Shown: one piece after another, positions 35,945 through 46,944 of the stretch | Layout: every line of letters begins with the position of its first letter | Position numbering within the stretch: the stretch's first letter is position 1 | Assembly (NCBI RefSeq): GCF_000739735.1 | Contig: NZ_BBJF01000004.1 | Span: 930,001-994,000, forward strand | Direction of reading: 5' to 3' | DNA: 64,000 nucleotides | Origin: Paraburkholderia ginsengisoli NBRC 100965 | GTDB taxonomy: Bacteria > Pseudomonadota > Gammaproteobacteria > Burkholderiales > Burkholderiaceae | Translations under genes and position numbers: made by a program | Notes under the pieces: generated by a model | Database searches by the model: none | Seen by the model: the letters and a program-made list of their open reading frames with translations, nothing else | What the model was told of the DNA's origin: nothing

Positions 35945-36310
35945 TCAGTCTTCTTTCGCGCGATTGGCATTTGCCTCGTCGATCAGACGCGACATCTCGA
36001 CGGCGCGCTCGATCGTCTTGTCGTAATGGAAATGCAGCGTCGGCACGGTGTGGATATGCAGCCGCTTGAACAGTTGATTGTGCAGATGGCCGGCCGCGTG
36101 CGTGAGCGCTTCGAGCGTCTGTTGCGGGTCGCCGGTCAGCGTCGTGAAATAGACTTTCGCGTGCGCGTAATCCGGCGTCAGTTCGACGCTCTGAATCGTG
36201 ACGATGCCGATGCGCGGATCCTTGACCTCGCGCAGCAACTCGGACAGATCGCGCTGGATCTGATCGGCAATCTGCACGTTGCGATTGGGAGAAGAACGTT
36301 TTTTAGGCAT
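35945..36310 (-). CDS. rbfA: Ribosome-binding factor A
   Basis: 121 residues. A single type II KH domain with the RbfA patterns [14 protein letters not shown] (here [16 protein letters not shown]), [28 protein letters not shown] and [20 protein letters not shown]. It binds the 30S subunit and aids 16S rRNA 5'-end maturation and cold adaptation. It lies 199 bp past infB, after an apparent terminator, and upstream of truB. Confidence 0.95.
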   Translation of the reverse strand: MPKKRSSPNRNVQIADQIQRDLSELLREVKDPRIGIVTIQSVELTPDYAHAKVYFTTLTGDPQQTLEALTHAAGHLHNQLFKRLHIHTVPTLHFHYDKTIERAVEMSRLIDEANANRAKED

Positions 36311-36448
36311 GGTGTTGTGTGATCCGTGGTGACGGATGCAAAAAAGTTGTTCGCGCGATCATGGATTTTTTGGGGCGGCATGCGACGGCTCGCTTGCCCA
36401 GACAAAACATGACTGCGGACCTGCTCGCGGGCGCGAAACCGTGGGCCC

Positions 36449-36489
36449 AAAAACAACGGGCGGAGCGGGCGTTGAAGCCCGCTCCGCCC
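36449..36489 (-). terminator. Strong intrinsic terminator directly after infB
   Basis: On the minus strand GGGCGGAGCGGGC and its perfect 13-base complement enclose a 6-nt loop and are followed by GTTGTTTTTGGG. It separates infB from rbfA within what is often a single operon. Confidence 0.88.
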
Positions 36490-36509
36490 GTAGAGCCGTG
36501 CCGCGTGAA

Positions 36510-39473
36510 TTACAGCGAACGCGCGACTTCGGTGACCTCGAAGACTTCGAACTGATCGCCTTCGACGATATCGTTGAAGTTCTTGATCGACATACCGCAC
36601 TCGAAGCCCTGACGGACTTCCTTCACATCGTCCTTGAAGCGCTTGAGCGAATCGAGCTCGCCCGTGAAGATGACGACGTTGTTGCGCAGCACGCGCACCG
36701 ACGACGAGCGCTTGACGAAACCGTCCGTGACCATACAGCCGGCCACCGCGCCGATCTTCGGTACCTTGAAGACCTGACGCACTTCGACCGTACCCGTCAC
36801 GACTTCGCGCTTCTCCGGTGCCAGCATGCCCGACATCGCGGCCTTCACGTCATCCACTGCGTCATAGATGATGTTGTAGTAGCGAATATCGACGCCGTTG
36901 GACTCCGCCAGCTTGCGAGCCTGCGCATCCGCACGGGTGTTGAAGCCGATGATGACCGCCTTCGAAGCCGTTGCCAGGTTGACGTCGGACTCGCTGATGC
37001 CGCCCACGGCGCCGTGCACGATCTGCACGCGCACTTCGTCGGTCGACAGCTTGAGCAGCGACTGCACCAAGGCTTCCTGCGAACCCTGCACGTCGGCCTT
37101 GACGATAAGCGGCATGTATTGCACTTCGCCTTCGCCCATCTGTTCCAGCATGTTCTCGAGCTTCGCGGCCTGTTGCTTGGCCAGCTTGACGTCGCGGAAC
37201 TTGCCTTGACGGAACAGCGCGACTTCACGCGCCTTGCGGTCGTCCGGCATGACGATGACTTCTTCGCCTGCTTGCGGGACTTCCGACAGACCCTGAATTT
37301 CGACCGGGATCGACGGACCGGCCGACTTGGTCGGCTTGCCGGTTTCGTCGAGCATGGCTCGCACGCGACCGTAAGCGCTACCTGCAAGCACCACGTCGCC
37401 GCGGTTCAGCGTACCCGACTGGACCAGAATCGTTGCAACCGGACCCTTCCCCTTGTCGAGCTTCGCTTCGATGACGAGACCCTTGGCCGGCGCTTCGACC
37501 GGCGCCTTCAGTTCCAGCACTTCGGCTTGCAGCAGCACGTTTTCGAGCAGATCGTCGATGCCCGCGCCGGTTTTCGCCGAGACCGACACGAACGGCGAAT
37601 CGCCACCGTATTCTTCCGGCACGACGCCTTCCGCGACGAGCTCCTGCTTCACGCGCTCCGGATTTGCGTCCGGCTTGTCGATCTTGTTGATCGCGACGAC
37701 GAGCGGCACGCCGCCTGCCTTCGCGTGGGCGATCGCTTCCTTCGTCTGCGGCATCACGCCGTCGTCGGCTGCGACCACCAGAATCACGATGTCGGTTGCC
37801 TTCGCACCGCGGGCACGCATAGCCGTAAAGGCTTCGTGACCCGGCGTGTCGAGGAACGTGATCACGCCACGCGGCGTTTCGACGTGGTAAGCGCCGATGT
37901 GCTGCGTAATGCCGCCCGCTTCGCCCGCTGCAACCTTCGCGCGGCGGATGTAGTCGAGCAGCGACGTCTTGCCGTGGTCGACGTGACCCATGACCGTGAC
38001 GACCGGCGGACGCGGCAGTGCTTCCGCATCCGACACTTCGCCTTCGACCAGCATCGCTTCCGGATCGTCCAGCTTGGCCGCAACCGCGTGGTGGCCCAGT
38101 TCCTCGACGATGATCATCGCCGTTTCCTGGTCCAGCATCTGGTTGATCGTGACCATCTGGCCGAGCTTCATCATCGACTTGATGACTTCCGACGCCTTCA
38201 CCGCCATCTTGTGCGCCAGATCGGCGACCGTGATGGTTTCCGGCACGTGCACTTCACGCACGATCGGTTCAGTCGGCGCCTGGAACGTGGTGTTCTGATC
38301 CTGATGCTTGCCGCGACCCTTCGGGCCACCGCGCCAGCCGCGATCGACACCGCCGCTCGAATCGCCACGCGTCTTGATACCGCGGCGCTTCGCTGCGTCG
38401 TCCTGCCAGCCGCCCTTGCCGCCGCCCGGCTTCTTCTTGTCGCCAGCGGACGGTGCGGTCGTAGCTGCCGGAGCCGCAGCAGCCGGCTTCTTGGCAGCCG
38501 GACGCGCCGGTGCTTCACCTGCCGGACGCGCCGGCTTGTGCAGCGTGCCCTTGGCTTCCGCGGCCTTGGCCGGCTCGGCGGGCTTCGGTGCCGGTTCCGG
38601 CGCCTTGACCTGCGCCTTGCGCGGCGTGTTCATCATTTCGCGGATGGCGCGAGCTTCGGCTTCCGCCGCAGCACGGCGCTTCGCGATTTGTTCCTGCTCG
38701 GCGCGCGCTTTCTCGGCAGCCTGACGCGCTGCGTCTTCCGCCTTCTTCGCGGCTTCGCGTTGCGCGGCACGTTCCGCCGCAGCGCGTTCGTCGTCCTGCT
38801 CGCTTTCCTTGGCGACTACCGGCTCGGCTGCCTTCGCCGCCACCGGCTCGGCCTTGGCGGCCACCGGCTGCGCAACGGGCGCCGCCTGCTGGGCTTTATC
38901 GCGGGCTGCCGCCTCGGCCGCAGCCGCTGCGCGCTTCTTCGCGGCTTCTTCTTCCGCGCGACGGCGCTCGGCTTCAGCAGCCTGCTCGCGCGCCTGACGC
39001 TCGGCTTCTTCGCGTTCGAGCTGTTCCTGACGCGCCTTCAGCTCCTGAGCCTGCTTTTCGAGCAGTTCGGCTTCGTGACGAGCTTCCTCTTCACGACGCT
39101 GAAGTTCGAGATCGTCGACCTCGACGCCTTCGGCCACATGATTCGATGCATCTCCGCCTTCGGCGGAGGTTTCGTCGCGGCGGACGAAAGTGCGCTTCTT
39201 CCGCACCTCGACCTGAATGGTGCGAGCTTTGCCCGTCGCATCGGATTGCTTGATTTCCGACGTATGCCGTTTCGTCAGCGTGATCTTGCGCTTGTCCGCA
39301 TCAGTCGAGCCGTGAGACTTGCGCAAGTGATCGAGCAGACGCGCCTTGTCCGCCTCGGACAGGTTGTCGTCTTCGCTCGCTTTTGTGACGCCCGCCGCCT
39401 GCAGCTGCTCGAGCAGCACGCCTGCAGGCATTTTCAGTTCCGCGGCAAATTGGGCTACGTTGTTACTCGCCAT
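36510..39473 (-). CDS. infB: Translation initiation factor IF-2
   Basis: 987 residues. The N-terminal IF2_N motif ([25 protein letters not shown]) is followed by a very long Ala/Glu/Lys/Arg-rich region (about 60-390), low-complexity in part and coiled-coil in part. The G domain starts near residue 490 with [16 protein letters not shown], then [15 protein letters not shown] and [13 protein letters not shown]. Domains II, III and IV follow. It positions initiator tRNA on the 30S subunit. The extended N-terminus is common in beta-proteobacteria. It follows nusA by about 95 bp. Confidence 0.97.
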   Translation of the reverse strand: MASNNVAQFAAELKMPAGVLLEQLQAAGVTKASEDDNLSEADKARLLDHLRKSHGSTDADKRKITLTKRHTSEIKQSDATGKARTIQVEVRKKRTFVRRDETSAEGGDASNHVAEGVEVDDLELQRREEEARHEAELLEKQAQELKARQEQLEREEAERQAREQAAEAERRRAEEEAAKKRAAAAAEAAARDKAQQAAPVAQPVAAKAEPVAAKAAEPVVAKESEQDDERAAAERAAQREAAKKAEDAARQAAEKARAEQEQIAKRRAAAEAEARAIREMMNTPRKAQVKAPEPAPKPAEPAKAAEAKGTLHKPARPAGEAPARPAAKKPAAAAPAATTAPSAGDKKKPGGGKGGWQDDAAKRRGIKTRGDSSGGVDRGWRGGPKGRGKHQDQNTTFQAPTEPIVREVHVPETITVADLAHKMAVKASEVIKSMMKLGQMVTINQMLDQETAMIIVEELGHHAVAAKLDDPEAMLVEGEVSDAEALPRPPVVTVMGHVDHGKTSLLDYIRRAKVAAGEAGGITQHIGAYHVETPRGVITFLDTPGHEAFTAMRARGAKATDIVILVVAADDGVMPQTKEAIAHAKAGGVPLVVAINKIDKPDANPERVKQELVAEGVVPEEYGGDSPFVSVSAKTGAGIDDLLENVLLQAEVLELKAPVEAPAKGLVIEAKLDKGKGPVATILVQSGTLNRGDVVLAGSAYGRVRAMLDETGKPTKSAGPSIPVEIQGLSEVPQAGEEVIVMPDDRKAREVALFRQGKFRDVKLAKQQAAKLENMLEQMGEGEVQYMPLIVKADVQGSQEALVQSLLKLSTDEVRVQIVHGAVGGISESDVNLATASKAVIIGFNTRADAQARKLAESNGVDIRYYNIIYDAVDDVKAAMSGMLAPEKREVVTGTVEVRQVFKVPKIGAVAGCMVTDGFVKRSSSVRVLRNNVVIFTGELDSLKRFKDDVKEVRQGFECGMSIKNFNDIVEGDQFEVFEVTEVARSL

Positions 39474-39567
39474 TCATTCCTCTTAATGCAAGGACCGATT
39501 CCTTGCGGTTAGCATCGTGTCATGCGGCCTAACGGCCGCGTTCAGTTTAGTGCGCCATGGTCATTTC

Positions 39568-41043
39568 TCACTGGAACCAGTGTTCACGTGCTTTCATGAT
39601 CAACGCCTTAGCGGCATCCTCTTCCATTCCGGTCATCTCGACCAGTTCATCCACGGCCAGCTCGGCGAGTTCGTCGCGCGTCTGAACCTGATGTTCGGCC
39701 AGCTTCGCGAGCAGGTCGGCGTCCATGCCGTCCAGGCTCTTCAGGTCGAGCGATACATTTTCGACCTTTTCTTCATTCGCGATCGCCAACGTCAACAGCG
39801 CGTCGCGCGAGCGATTACGCAGTTCGTGAACGGTGTCTTCGTCGAATGCTTCGATTTCCAGCATTTCGTTGAGCGGCACATACGCGATCTCTTCGAGGCT
39901 CGTAAAGCCTTCGTCGATCAGGATGTCGGCAACTTCTTCGTCGACATCGAGACGCGCCATGAACAGGTCACGCAATACACCGCGTTCCTGATTCTGCTTT
40001 TGCGCAGATTCGTCCGGCGTCATGATGTTGATCTGCCAGCCGGTGAGTTCGCTGGCAAGACGCACGTTCTGGCCGCTACGGCCGATCGCGACCGCCAGTT
40101 CGTTTTCGTCTACGACGACGTCCATCGAATGCTTTTCTTCATCGACGACGATCGACTGGACTGCTGCCGGCGCGAGCGCGCCGATCACGAACTGTGCGGG
40201 ATCTTCCGACCATAGCACGATGTCGACGTTTTCGCCACCGAGCTCGTTGCGCACGGCCTGCACGCGCGAGCCGCGAATGCCGACGCAGGTGCCGATCGGA
40301 TCGATGCGCTTGTCGTACGCGACCACGCCGATCTTCGCGCGCACGCCGGGATCGCGGGCGGCCGCCTTGATTTCCAGCAGGCCCTGTTCGATTTCCGGCA
40401 CTTCCATTTCGAACAGCTTCATCAGGAATTCGGGCGCCGTACGCGACAGCTCGATCTGCGGACCGCGCGCGGTACGATCGACCTTCGCGATGTAGGCGCG
40501 CACGCGGTCGCCCACGCGCAGGTTTTCCTTCGGAATCAGCTGGTCGCGGCGCAGCAGCGCTTCGACACGGCCGGTTTCGACGATAAAGTTGCCCTTGTCG
40601 AGACGCTTCACCGAGCCGGTCATGATGTGCTCGCCGCGCTCGAGGAAGTCGTTCAGGATCTGCTCGCGCTCGGCGTCGCGCACCTTCTGCAGGATCACCT
40701 GCTTGGCGGCCTGCGCGCCGATCCGGCCGAACTCGATCGACGGCACCGGTTCTTCGATGTACTCGTCGAGCTGGATTTCGGGCTGCTGTTCGCGTGCCTC
40801 GAACAGCAGGATTTCCTGATCCGGCTCCTGCAGACCGGCTTCGTCCGGCACCACTTTCCAGCGGCGAAACGTTTCGTGCTCGCCGCTTTCACGGTCGATA
40901 TGGACGCGGATGTCCGCATCTTCTTCGAAGAGTTTCTTGGAGGCCGAAGCGAGAGCCGCTTCGAGCGCGGCAAATACCACGTCTTTGTCGACATTCTTCT
41001 CGCGTGCCAGCGCATCCACCAGCATCAACACTTCGCGACTCAT
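39568..41043 (-). CDS. nusA: Transcription termination/antitermination factor NusA
   Basis: 491 residues, the E. coli-like length. An N-terminal RNA polymerase-binding domain (1-130), S1 domain (about 135-200; [20 protein letters not shown]), and two KH domains (about 230-345; [25 protein letters not shown]) are followed by acidic C-terminal AR repeats (about 365-491). It regulates pausing, termination and antitermination. The start codon overlaps the rimP stop (ATGA). Confidence 0.97.
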   Translation of the reverse strand: MSREVLMLVDALAREKNVDKDVVFAALEAALASASKKLFEEDADIRVHIDRESGEHETFRRWKVVPDEAGLQEPDQEILLFEAREQQPEIQLDEYIEEPVPSIEFGRIGAQAAKQVILQKVRDAEREQILNDFLERGEHIMTGSVKRLDKGNFIVETGRVEALLRRDQLIPKENLRVGDRVRAYIAKVDRTARGPQIELSRTAPEFLMKLFEMEVPEIEQGLLEIKAAARDPGVRAKIGVVAYDKRIDPIGTCVGIRGSRVQAVRNELGGENVDIVLWSEDPAQFVIGALAPAAVQSIVVDEEKHSMDVVVDENELAVAIGRSGQNVRLASELTGWQINIMTPDESAQKQNQERGVLRDLFMARLDVDEEVADILIDEGFTSLEEIAYVPLNEMLEIEAFDEDTVHELRNRSRDALLTLAIANEEKVENVSLDLKSLDGMDADLLAKLAEHQVQTRDELAELAVDELVEMTGMEEDAAKALIMKAREHWFQ

Positions 41044-41498
41044 TGTTTGCGGCTCCTAAAGTCAACTTTCGGAACGAGGCGTGCTTTGTCCATGTCCGCG
41101 AGCGTGAAATCGAGCATCGCGGCGCCTTCCTTCCCTTCAAATTCCAGACCGATCGTCTCGCCTTGCGGAGCATGCAGAATGCCCCGGTACGATTTCCGTC
41201 CGTCCAATGGCTTTTTCAATGTGATTACCACTTCGCTGCCTGCGAAGCGTTCGAAATCCGCCAGTTTTTTCAGCGGGCGGTCGAGACCCGGCGACGACAC
41301 TTCAAGCCGCTCGTATTCGATATTTTCGACCGTCAGAACGTGCTGGAGCTGACGCGTGACTTTCTCGCAGTCTTCGATCGCGATGCCGGCCGGCTGGTCG
41401 ATATAAATACACATCATGCCGCGCCCGGTGCGCTCGAAGTCGACGAGCTCGTAGCCGAGTCCCACGACCGTGGTTTCAATCAGTTCCGTCAGTTGCAC
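41040..41498 (-). CDS. rimP: Ribosome maturation factor RimP
   Basis: 152 residues, the usual size. Family segments [50 protein letters not shown] and [24 protein letters not shown] are all present. It helps mature the 30S subunit. It is first in rimP-nusA-infB and is coupled to nusA by a 4-base overlap. Confidence 0.96.
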   Translation of the reverse strand: MQLTELIETTVVGLGYELVDFERTGRGMMCIYIDQPAGIAIEDCEKVTRQLQHVLTVENIEYERLEVSSPGLDRPLKKLADFERFAGSEVVITLKKPLDGRKSYRGILHAPQGETIGLEFEGKEGAAMLDFTLADMDKARLVPKVDFRSRKQ

Positions 41499-41623
41499 AG
41501 TGCCCTCTTAGATGTTCGCGCAGCGAGCCTGCCGCTTGTTTTGCAAACAATCAATGCGGGCCGCGCGCCTGGCCGGCGCACGTTCGTGCGAACCCGAGAT
41601 GCCGAACCACGAGAACTGAGCGG

Positions 41624-41652
41624 CAAAAAAAAATGGGCTAAACGCCCATCAT
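41624..41652 (-). terminator. Attenuator-like intrinsic terminator in the rimP leader
   Basis: On the minus strand ATGGGC-GTTTA-GCCCAT is followed by eight or more T residues. It lies about 60-90 nt after a predicted promoter and about 125 nt before rimP, so it could act as a leader attenuator of rimP-nusA-infB, besides ending any transcript coming from rluB. Confidence 0.75.
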
Positions 41653-41713
41653 CTTATTACCGGTGGTCGCACCTGAGCCGCACATGAAAAGCCGCACGCC
41701 CAGCGACTTCGCG

Positions 41714-41742
41714 ATTGTAGCCATTTTTCAGGACAAACGCAA
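41714..41742 (-). promoter_or_regulatory. Predicted promoter of the rimP-nusA-infB operon
   Basis: On the minus strand TTGCGT (41737-41742) and TACAAT (41714-41719) are 17 bp apart; the -10 is a 5/6 match and the -35 a 3/6 match. Start near 41707. The surrounding AT-rich patch contrasts with the neighbouring sequence. The remainder of 41499-42016 shows no supportable gene. Confidence 0.5.
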
Positions 41743-42016
41743 ACCGCAGAACGCCGCGCAAAGCGCATTTCCGCTTGATTTCATGGGAATCTTTCGCTGC
41801 CGTTCGGGGCTCGCGGGCCTTGTGCAAGGCGCTCTGCGCCGCCGCTGAACGGGCCGCGCAAGCAGGGCAAGTCAACCCTGCCCCTACTTTCGCCCGCACG
41901 CCGGTTTTATGCGTTGCTTGAAACCGGCGGCGCGCATCGATCGACTCCGAAGAAGGCCGCCGCGAACATCGTCAAGGAACGGCGCGCAGCCGGCCGACTT
42001 GCGGGACTACCGCTGC

Positions 42017-43882
42017 TTAACGGCCGCGCGACCGGCCACGCGGTGCGCCGCCGCCGCGATTGGCGCCACCCGCGTTGACGTTGCCGCCACCTGCGCGGTT
42101 CGCGTTACCGCCGCGATTGGCGCCCGGGCCGCGGTTGCCGCTACCCGGATTAGCCCCGGCACCGGCGCCGCCGGCGCGCTTGCCGCCACCCGAACGGTTG
42201 CCATTGCCCGACGGCGCGCGATTGCCGTCAACTTCACGCCCGCCACACGGGCCGGCCGCTCCACCGCCGCCCAATGCGCTGCCGAAGCCGCTAGCACCAC
42301 GGCCTGCGCCCCGATTGCCGTGGCCACCGCCAAAACCGGCGCCCGCACCACCGCTTCCGAAGCCGCCGCCCGTCGCACCACGACGGCCTTGACCGCGCGG
42401 TTGCTGTTCGAAACGGCTATGCGACATCAACACCGGCTCACGGTTGATGAAGCCCATCGACGTTTGCATCGGATCCGGCTGCTTGCGCTCCGGCGCCGAG
42501 CTGCGGCCGCCGCGTTCTTCTGTCGGCGCCTTCAGGCCAACCGACGCCATCAGCGCGCGCACCTGGTTGTCCTCGAGTTCTTCCCAACGGCCGCGCTTGA
42601 GGCCCTTCGGCAGCGAGATCGGGCCGTGACGCGTACGGATCAGGCGGCTGACCATCAGGCCGGCCGCTTCGAACATACGACGCACTTCGCGGTTACGCCC
42701 TTCGGCGAGCGCAACGTGATACCAGTGATTGGTACCTTCGCCGCCGCCGTCGCGGATGCGCAGGAAATTGGCCGGGCCGTCATCCAGTTCGACGCCGTGC
42801 AGCAGCTTCTGCCGCATGCCTTCAGCCAGTTCGCCGACCACGCGCACCGCATATTCACGCTCGACGCTATAGCGCGGGTGCATGAAACGGTTCGCCAGAT
42901 CGCCCGACGTGGTCAGCATCAGCAGACCTTCGGTGTTGAAGTCGAGCCGGCCGACCGCGAGCCACTTGGCGGTTTTCATCGGCGGCAGCTTGTCGAACAC
43001 CGACGGACGGCCTTCCGGATCCGCGTGGCTGACGATCTCGCCGGTCGGTTTGTGATACAGCAGCACGCGCGGCGGCTTGTTGGCCAGCTTGCGCTTGACC
43101 GGCTTGCCGTTGATACGGACCTGGTCGGTCGGCATGATGCGTTGGCCGATGTGTGCCGGCTCGCCGTTCACCGACACCCGGCCGGCGACGATCAGCTCTT
43201 CCATGTCGCGGCGCGAACCCATGCCCGCTTCCGCCAGCACCTTGTGCAGCTTCGGCGCGTCGTCGTCCGCCGCCAGTACGCGCTTGGGCGCAGCCGGCTT
43301 GCCACGGCGCAGCATCGGGGCACGCACGCCGCCGGTGGCGCTGTTGTCCGCGTCGAACGCGGGCGACGTCACATACGAGAACAGATCGTCCTGACCGGCT
43401 TCCGGGGCGGCCGCCGCCGGCGCTTCACCAGCACGGCGATTCTGGCGCTGACCGCCTTCGCGCGGCTGACGCTCGCGACGGCCTTCCTGCGGCGCGCCAT
43501 CACGCTGACCACCTTCGCGCTTCGCGCCGGCCGCATTGGCGTTGCGTCGCGAGCCCTGGCCCTTGGCGCCCGCATCCTTGCGCGGCATGCGCACCTGCGC
43601 GACCACCTCGCCGTCCGGCGGCGTCTCGGTGACGACCGGTGCCCCTTGCGCGGGCGCGCCTTCGGCGCCCTTCGTCTTGGCCCCGGCGCGGCGTCGCGCG
43701 ATCAGGCTGCGCGGTCCGCGACGCAGGCCGCGGCGCGGACGGTCTTCACCGTCTGCTTCCGTGGTCTGAGCCGGGCGCTCGCCCTCGCCTGCCGACGCTT
43801 GCGTGGTGCGCACTTCGTCGGCCCGTGCCGACGGCACGGCGCGCTCGGATTCGGACGAATCGGTGTCGTGGGTATGTGTCAA
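42017..43882 (-). CDS. rluB: 23S rRNA pseudouridine synthase, RluB type, with long disordered ends
   Basis: 621 residues from a TTG at 43882 with GAGG six bases ahead; the next upstream in-frame codon set ends at a stop within six codons, so no ATG is available. Residues 1-205 are a low-complexity basic region. An S4 domain (about 210-270; [21 protein letters not shown]) and an RsuA/RluB catalytic domain (about 275-450) follow, with the catalytic Asp in [15 protein letters not shown]. The last 150 residues are Gly/Asn/Arg-rich. The core is about the normal size for an enzyme that modifies 23S rRNA near position 2605 in E. coli numbering; the tails probably bind RNA. Confidence 0.88.
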   Translation of the reverse strand: MTHTHDTDSSESERAVPSARADEVRTTQASAGEGERPAQTTEADGEDRPRRGLRRGPRSLIARRRAGAKTKGAEGAPAQGAPVVTETPPDGEVVAQVRMPRKDAGAKGQGSRRNANAAGAKREGGQRDGAPQEGRRERQPREGGQRQNRRAGEAPAAAAPEAGQDDLFSYVTSPAFDADNSATGGVRAPMLRRGKPAAPKRVLAADDDAPKLHKVLAEAGMGSRRDMEELIVAGRVSVNGEPAHIGQRIMPTDQVRINGKPVKRKLANKPPRVLLYHKPTGEIVSHADPEGRPSVFDKLPPMKTAKWLAVGRLDFNTEGLLMLTTSGDLANRFMHPRYSVEREYAVRVVGELAEGMRQKLLHGVELDDGPANFLRIRDGGGEGTNHWYHVALAEGRNREVRRMFEAAGLMVSRLIRTRHGPISLPKGLKRGRWEELEDNQVRALMASVGLKAPTEERGGRSSAPERKQPDPMQTSMGFINREPVLMSHSRFEQQPRGQGRRGATGGGFGSGGAGAGFGGGHGNRGAGRGASGFGSALGGGGAAGPCGGREVDGNRAPSGNGNRSGGGKRAGGAGAGANPGSGNRGPGANRGGNANRAGGGNVNAGGANRGGGAPRGRSRGR

Positions 43883-43945
43883 AACAACCTCAAAATGTCA
43901 GGTCGCGCACGCCCGTTGCGGGCGCGGCAAAAAAGTTCGGTTACG

Positions 43946-45001
43946 TCAGGCGCTGCGCGACTCGGGTTCGTCGTCGGTCAGAATGCCTGCGTCCTGCGCG
44001 GCATCGCGACGATCTTCAGGATCGCCGTGCGCCGCCGTGGTCGGGTTCGGCTCGGCGGCGCGCTCCGTGTTTCGGAGTGCGCCCGAGTCGTGCGCGGGTA
44101 TTGCCGGATCGGCCTGGGAGACCGGATCGTGATGCTGTGCGGAGCCGGGGACGCCGGTCTGCGATGCTGCGTTTGCCGTTTCGGCAAGTTCTTGTGCGGC
44201 CGGCGCGTCGGGCGTGTCCAGCGTGCCCGGATGCGGCGCCGGTGCCGGCGCGACGTCCGTAGCAGCGCTGGCTGGCGTTTCAGCGTCGTGCGCCATGGTT
44301 TCGCGCGATTCAGCTTCGTGAGTTTCGGCGAATTCTGCTCCTGACGCTTCGGCCGACTGTGCCAACTTCGGCTGCCCGGCGGTGTCGCCTTCTATGCCTT
44401 CCACGTCTGCCGATATGCCCTGCGCGGCTTCGGCGATGTCGGCGAACTCGATCGCATGCTGACCGAGCAGATCCGCATTCAGTTGCGCGGACGGATCCGC
44501 GAGCGGCGGCAATTCGTCGAGCGCGGTCAGCCCGAGGTCGTCGAGGAACTGCCGCGTGGTTGCGTACAGCGCCGGACGCCCGGGGACGTCACGGTGGCCG
44601 ATCACTTCGATCCAGCCGCGATCTTCGAGCTGCTTGACGACCTGCGTATTCACTGTGACACCGCGAATCTCTTCGATATCGCCACGCGTAACCGGCTGCC
44701 GGTACGCAATGATCGCGAGCGTTTCGAGCACCGCGCGCGAGTATTTCGGCGGCTTCTCAGGATGCAAACGATCCAGGTACGACCGCATCGCGGGCTTGCT
44801 TTGAAACCGCCAGCCCGACGCCAGCCCGACCAACTCCACACCGCGCCCAGACCAGTCCTGCCTGAGGTCTTCGAGCAAAGTCCGAACGGTGTCTGCCGAC
44901 ACGCCGTCGGCAAAGAGCTTGCGCAATTCGCCGAGCTTTAACGGCTCCTGCGCGCAGATCAAGGCAGTCTCGAGGACGATCTTCGCCTCTTGGGTATTCA
45001 T
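43946..45001 (-). CDS. scpB: Segregation and condensation protein B with a long acidic tail
   Basis: 351 residues; typical ScpB proteins have about 180-220. Residues 1-175 carry the winged-helix ScpB core: [47 protein letters not shown] and [26 protein letters not shown]. From about residue 190 the protein becomes Ala/Glu/Asp/Pro/Thr-rich and disordered. ScpB binds ScpA in the SMC condensin complex for chromosome segregation. It lies 63 bp upstream of rluB, the usual pairing. Confidence 0.92.
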   Translation of the reverse strand: MNTQEAKIVLETALICAQEPLKLGELRKLFADGVSADTVRTLLEDLRQDWSGRGVELVGLASGWRFQSKPAMRSYLDRLHPEKPPKYSRAVLETLAIIAYRQPVTRGDIEEIRGVTVNTQVVKQLEDRGWIEVIGHRDVPGRPALYATTRQFLDDLGLTALDELPPLADPSAQLNADLLGQHAIEFADIAEAAQGISADVEGIEGDTAGQPKLAQSAEASGAEFAETHEAESRETMAHDAETPASAATDVAPAPAPHPGTLDTPDAPAAQELAETANAASQTGVPGSAQHHDPVSQADPAIPAHDSGALRNTERAAEPNPTTAAHGDPEDRRDAAQDAGILTDDEPESRSA

Positions 45002-45360
45002 GCAGCTAGGTCAGACCCTGTGGTCAAAGAACCGGATCAAACAGACGATGTGGAACTGAAGACGCGCTCGCCCGATTCTGATCGGTCATATTGATGGGAG
45101 CACGCACCGGGGGGAGGCGAAACAGACTATCGAGCCAAACCCAGCCGGACGGAGCAGCGATATTCCTGGAAGGAATCGCGTGACTGAGCGCCATATTACG
45201 CAAAAACAATCAGTGCGTAAAGACGAAATCCCCCGCGCATTTTCCGGGCGGCCTTCAGCCGGCGCGCTCGAAGGGGAAAGCGGAGATAACCAGTCAGAAA
45301 CTCCGCTTCTTTCATTAGGTCTTTTCGGCCGGATGGCGAGCCGCATTCCGCTGGTGCGCA
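45002..45360. other. Intergenic region between the aminotransferase and scpB
   Basis: 359 bp without a supportable gene. It includes a 7-bp inverted repeat TTACGCA/TGCGTAA (45196-45220) and an 8-bp stem AAGCGGAG/CTCCGCTT (45278-45308) that could be a weak terminator of the aminotransferase gene, though no good U-tract follows. Confidence 0.45.
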
Positions 45361-46590
45361 CTAAACGCTTGGGTGCCTTGCCAGGAACCGCTTCAGACGT
45401 TCGACGCCGGCATCCAGCCGCGCCGTGTCGCACGCGTAGCACCACCGCACGAAACCCTCGCCCTGTGGACCGAACGCGCTGCCGGGCGCGATGCCCAAGC
45501 CCACTTCGCGCACCATCGCCTTGCACAGATCGAGGCTGTGCCCGGCGCCGGGCATCGAGAAAAACAGGTACATCGCACCCAACGGCGCCTTGACGTCGAC
45601 ACCCGGCAGCGCGGACAGCGCGCGCACCAGATGGTCGCGCGATGCCTTTAGATCGAGCACCAGTTCGCGCGTGAAGCGCTCGCCCTGCTGCACGGCCGCG
45701 ATGCCCGCCTGCTGGACCAACGACGGCGCGCATGACGTGTTGTACTCGACCAGCTTGCCCAGATCGTCCATCAACGAGATGGGCGCGACGATCCAGCCGA
45801 GCCGCCAGCCGGTCATCAGCCACGCCTTCGAGAACGAGTTCACGCAGATCACGCGTTCATCGCGCCCGGCCAGATCGAGGAACGACGGCGCGGTCCGCGC
45901 CGGCGCGCCGCGCGTGACGGAAGCCGCGTCGGCGTCCGGGTAATAGAGGCGCTCGTAGACCTCGTCGGCAACGATCCAGATGCCGTGGCGCCGGCAATGC
46001 GCGAGCACGGTGCGCTGGTCGTCGCGGCTCATCACCCAGCCGGTCGGATTGTTCGGCGAGTTGATCATCAGCATTTTCGTGTCGGGCGTCAGCGCCGTCA
46101 GCAATTGCGCGACGTCCAGTTGCCAGCCGCGCTCGCCATAGCCCAGCGCCACCGTTTCGACATGCGCGCCCAGAATCTTCGGAATCTCGACCAGATTCGG
46201 CCAAAGCGGCGTCACGGCAACGACCCGGTCACCCGCCCCCACCACCAGCTGAGCGGCCAGCATCAACGCGTTGACGCCTGCGCTCGTGACCGCGACGTGG
46301 TCCGGCGAAGTCGCGCCGTGCAGGTCGCTGACGTAAGTGGCCAGCGCAGCGCGCAGCGGCGCGATGCCCAGGTTGTGCGTGTAGAACGTCGCGCCGGCGG
46401 CCAGCGCGGTGCTGGCGGCGTCGCGGATGAAAGCGGGTGTCACGCGGTCCGACTCGCCGAACCAGAACGGCAGCACGTCGGCGACGCCGAAACCGGCGTT
46501 GGCAACTTCACGGATTTGCGAAGGACGCAGCGCACGCACGGCATCGCGCGCATTCGGGATGGAGGGCACAGACAGGTCCAAATCGCTCAT
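45361..46590 (-). CDS. PLP-dependent aminotransferase, class I/II
   Basis: 409 residues, fold type I. Visible motifs: the NSPNNPTGWVMS substrate/PLP loop, the PLP ring-binding DEVYERLYYP with the conserved Asp and Tyr, the Schiff-base lysine in SFSKAWLMTGWRLGW, and an Arg-containing C-terminal region (FVRWCYACD). The family includes aspartate- and aromatic-type aminotransferases; the exact substrate is not readable. The gene sits downstream of a LysR regulator on the same strand, across a repeat-rich 354-bp spacer. Confidence 0.9.
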   Translation of the reverse strand: MSDLDLSVPSIPNARDAVRALRPSQIREVANAGFGVADVLPFWFGESDRVTPAFIRDAASTALAAGATFYTHNLGIAPLRAALATYVSDLHGATSPDHVAVTSAGVNALMLAAQLVVGAGDRVVAVTPLWPNLVEIPKILGAHVETVALGYGERGWQLDVAQLLTALTPDTKMLMINSPNNPTGWVMSRDDQRTVLAHCRRHGIWIVADEVYERLYYPDADAASVTRGAPARTAPSFLDLAGRDERVICVNSFSKAWLMTGWRLGWIVAPISLMDDLGKLVEYNTSCAPSLVQQAGIAAVQQGERFTRELVLDLKASRDHLVRALSALPGVDVKAPLGAMYLFFSMPGAGHSLDLCKAMVREVGLGIAPGSAFGPQGEGFVRWCYACDTARLDAGVERLKRFLARHPSV

Positions 46591-46691
46591 CGAGGGTTCC
46601 AGACGGGGGAGAGGTAAAAGCTGATGCTTTGGGAAGGCTGTAGTTTAACGCGGCGTGGGAGTGGAGACGGGAGCGAGCGGCGAAGTGGTGG

Positions 46692-46795
46692 TTGGAGTTG
46701 CCGGAGGTTGGCGGTTGCCGGTTGGCGGTTGGCGGACAGTGCATGGTGGTGCACGGCGGTTGCGGTTTGCGGTTTGCGGTTTGCGGTTGGCAAGC
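46692..46795. repeat. Short GCGGTTG/CGGTTTG heptamer repeat cluster
   Basis: Between the aminotransferase and the LysR gene, the plus strand holds variants of a 7-base unit (GTTGGCG, GCGGTTG, and then three perfect CGGTTTG copies near 46760-46785). The complementary strand reads CAAACCG. It lies within 46591-46944, which contains no supportable gene. Confidence 0.75.
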
Positions 46796-46944
46796 GATGA
46801 GCGATACTCCGAAGCCCGCAACCGGTAGCCGCAAACGCTCGCGCAACACTTACTGCTCAAGCCGCCACCCAAAGCCCCGCCGCCGCTCTTTGTCGACCCG
46901 CAAGACGGCAGCCAGCGACCGCAGCGACCGCTTCCCTCTCCCCC

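Noticed and set aside
36336..39512. A 1058-codon open frame on the plus strand opposite infB, and similar long frames opposite odhA, odhL, typA and rluB
   Set aside because: They mirror the codon pattern of the true genes in GC-rich DNA, have no ribosome sites and show no family motifs; the minus-strand genes are unambiguous.
41657..41899. An 80-residue frame on the minus strand upstream of rimP
   Set aside because: It covers the predicted rimP promoter, has no ribosome site and looks like random basic sequence.
45278..45308. An 8-bp hairpin as terminator of the aminotransferase gene
   Set aside because: The loop is long (15 nt) and there is no proper U-tract; listed only inside the intergenic description.
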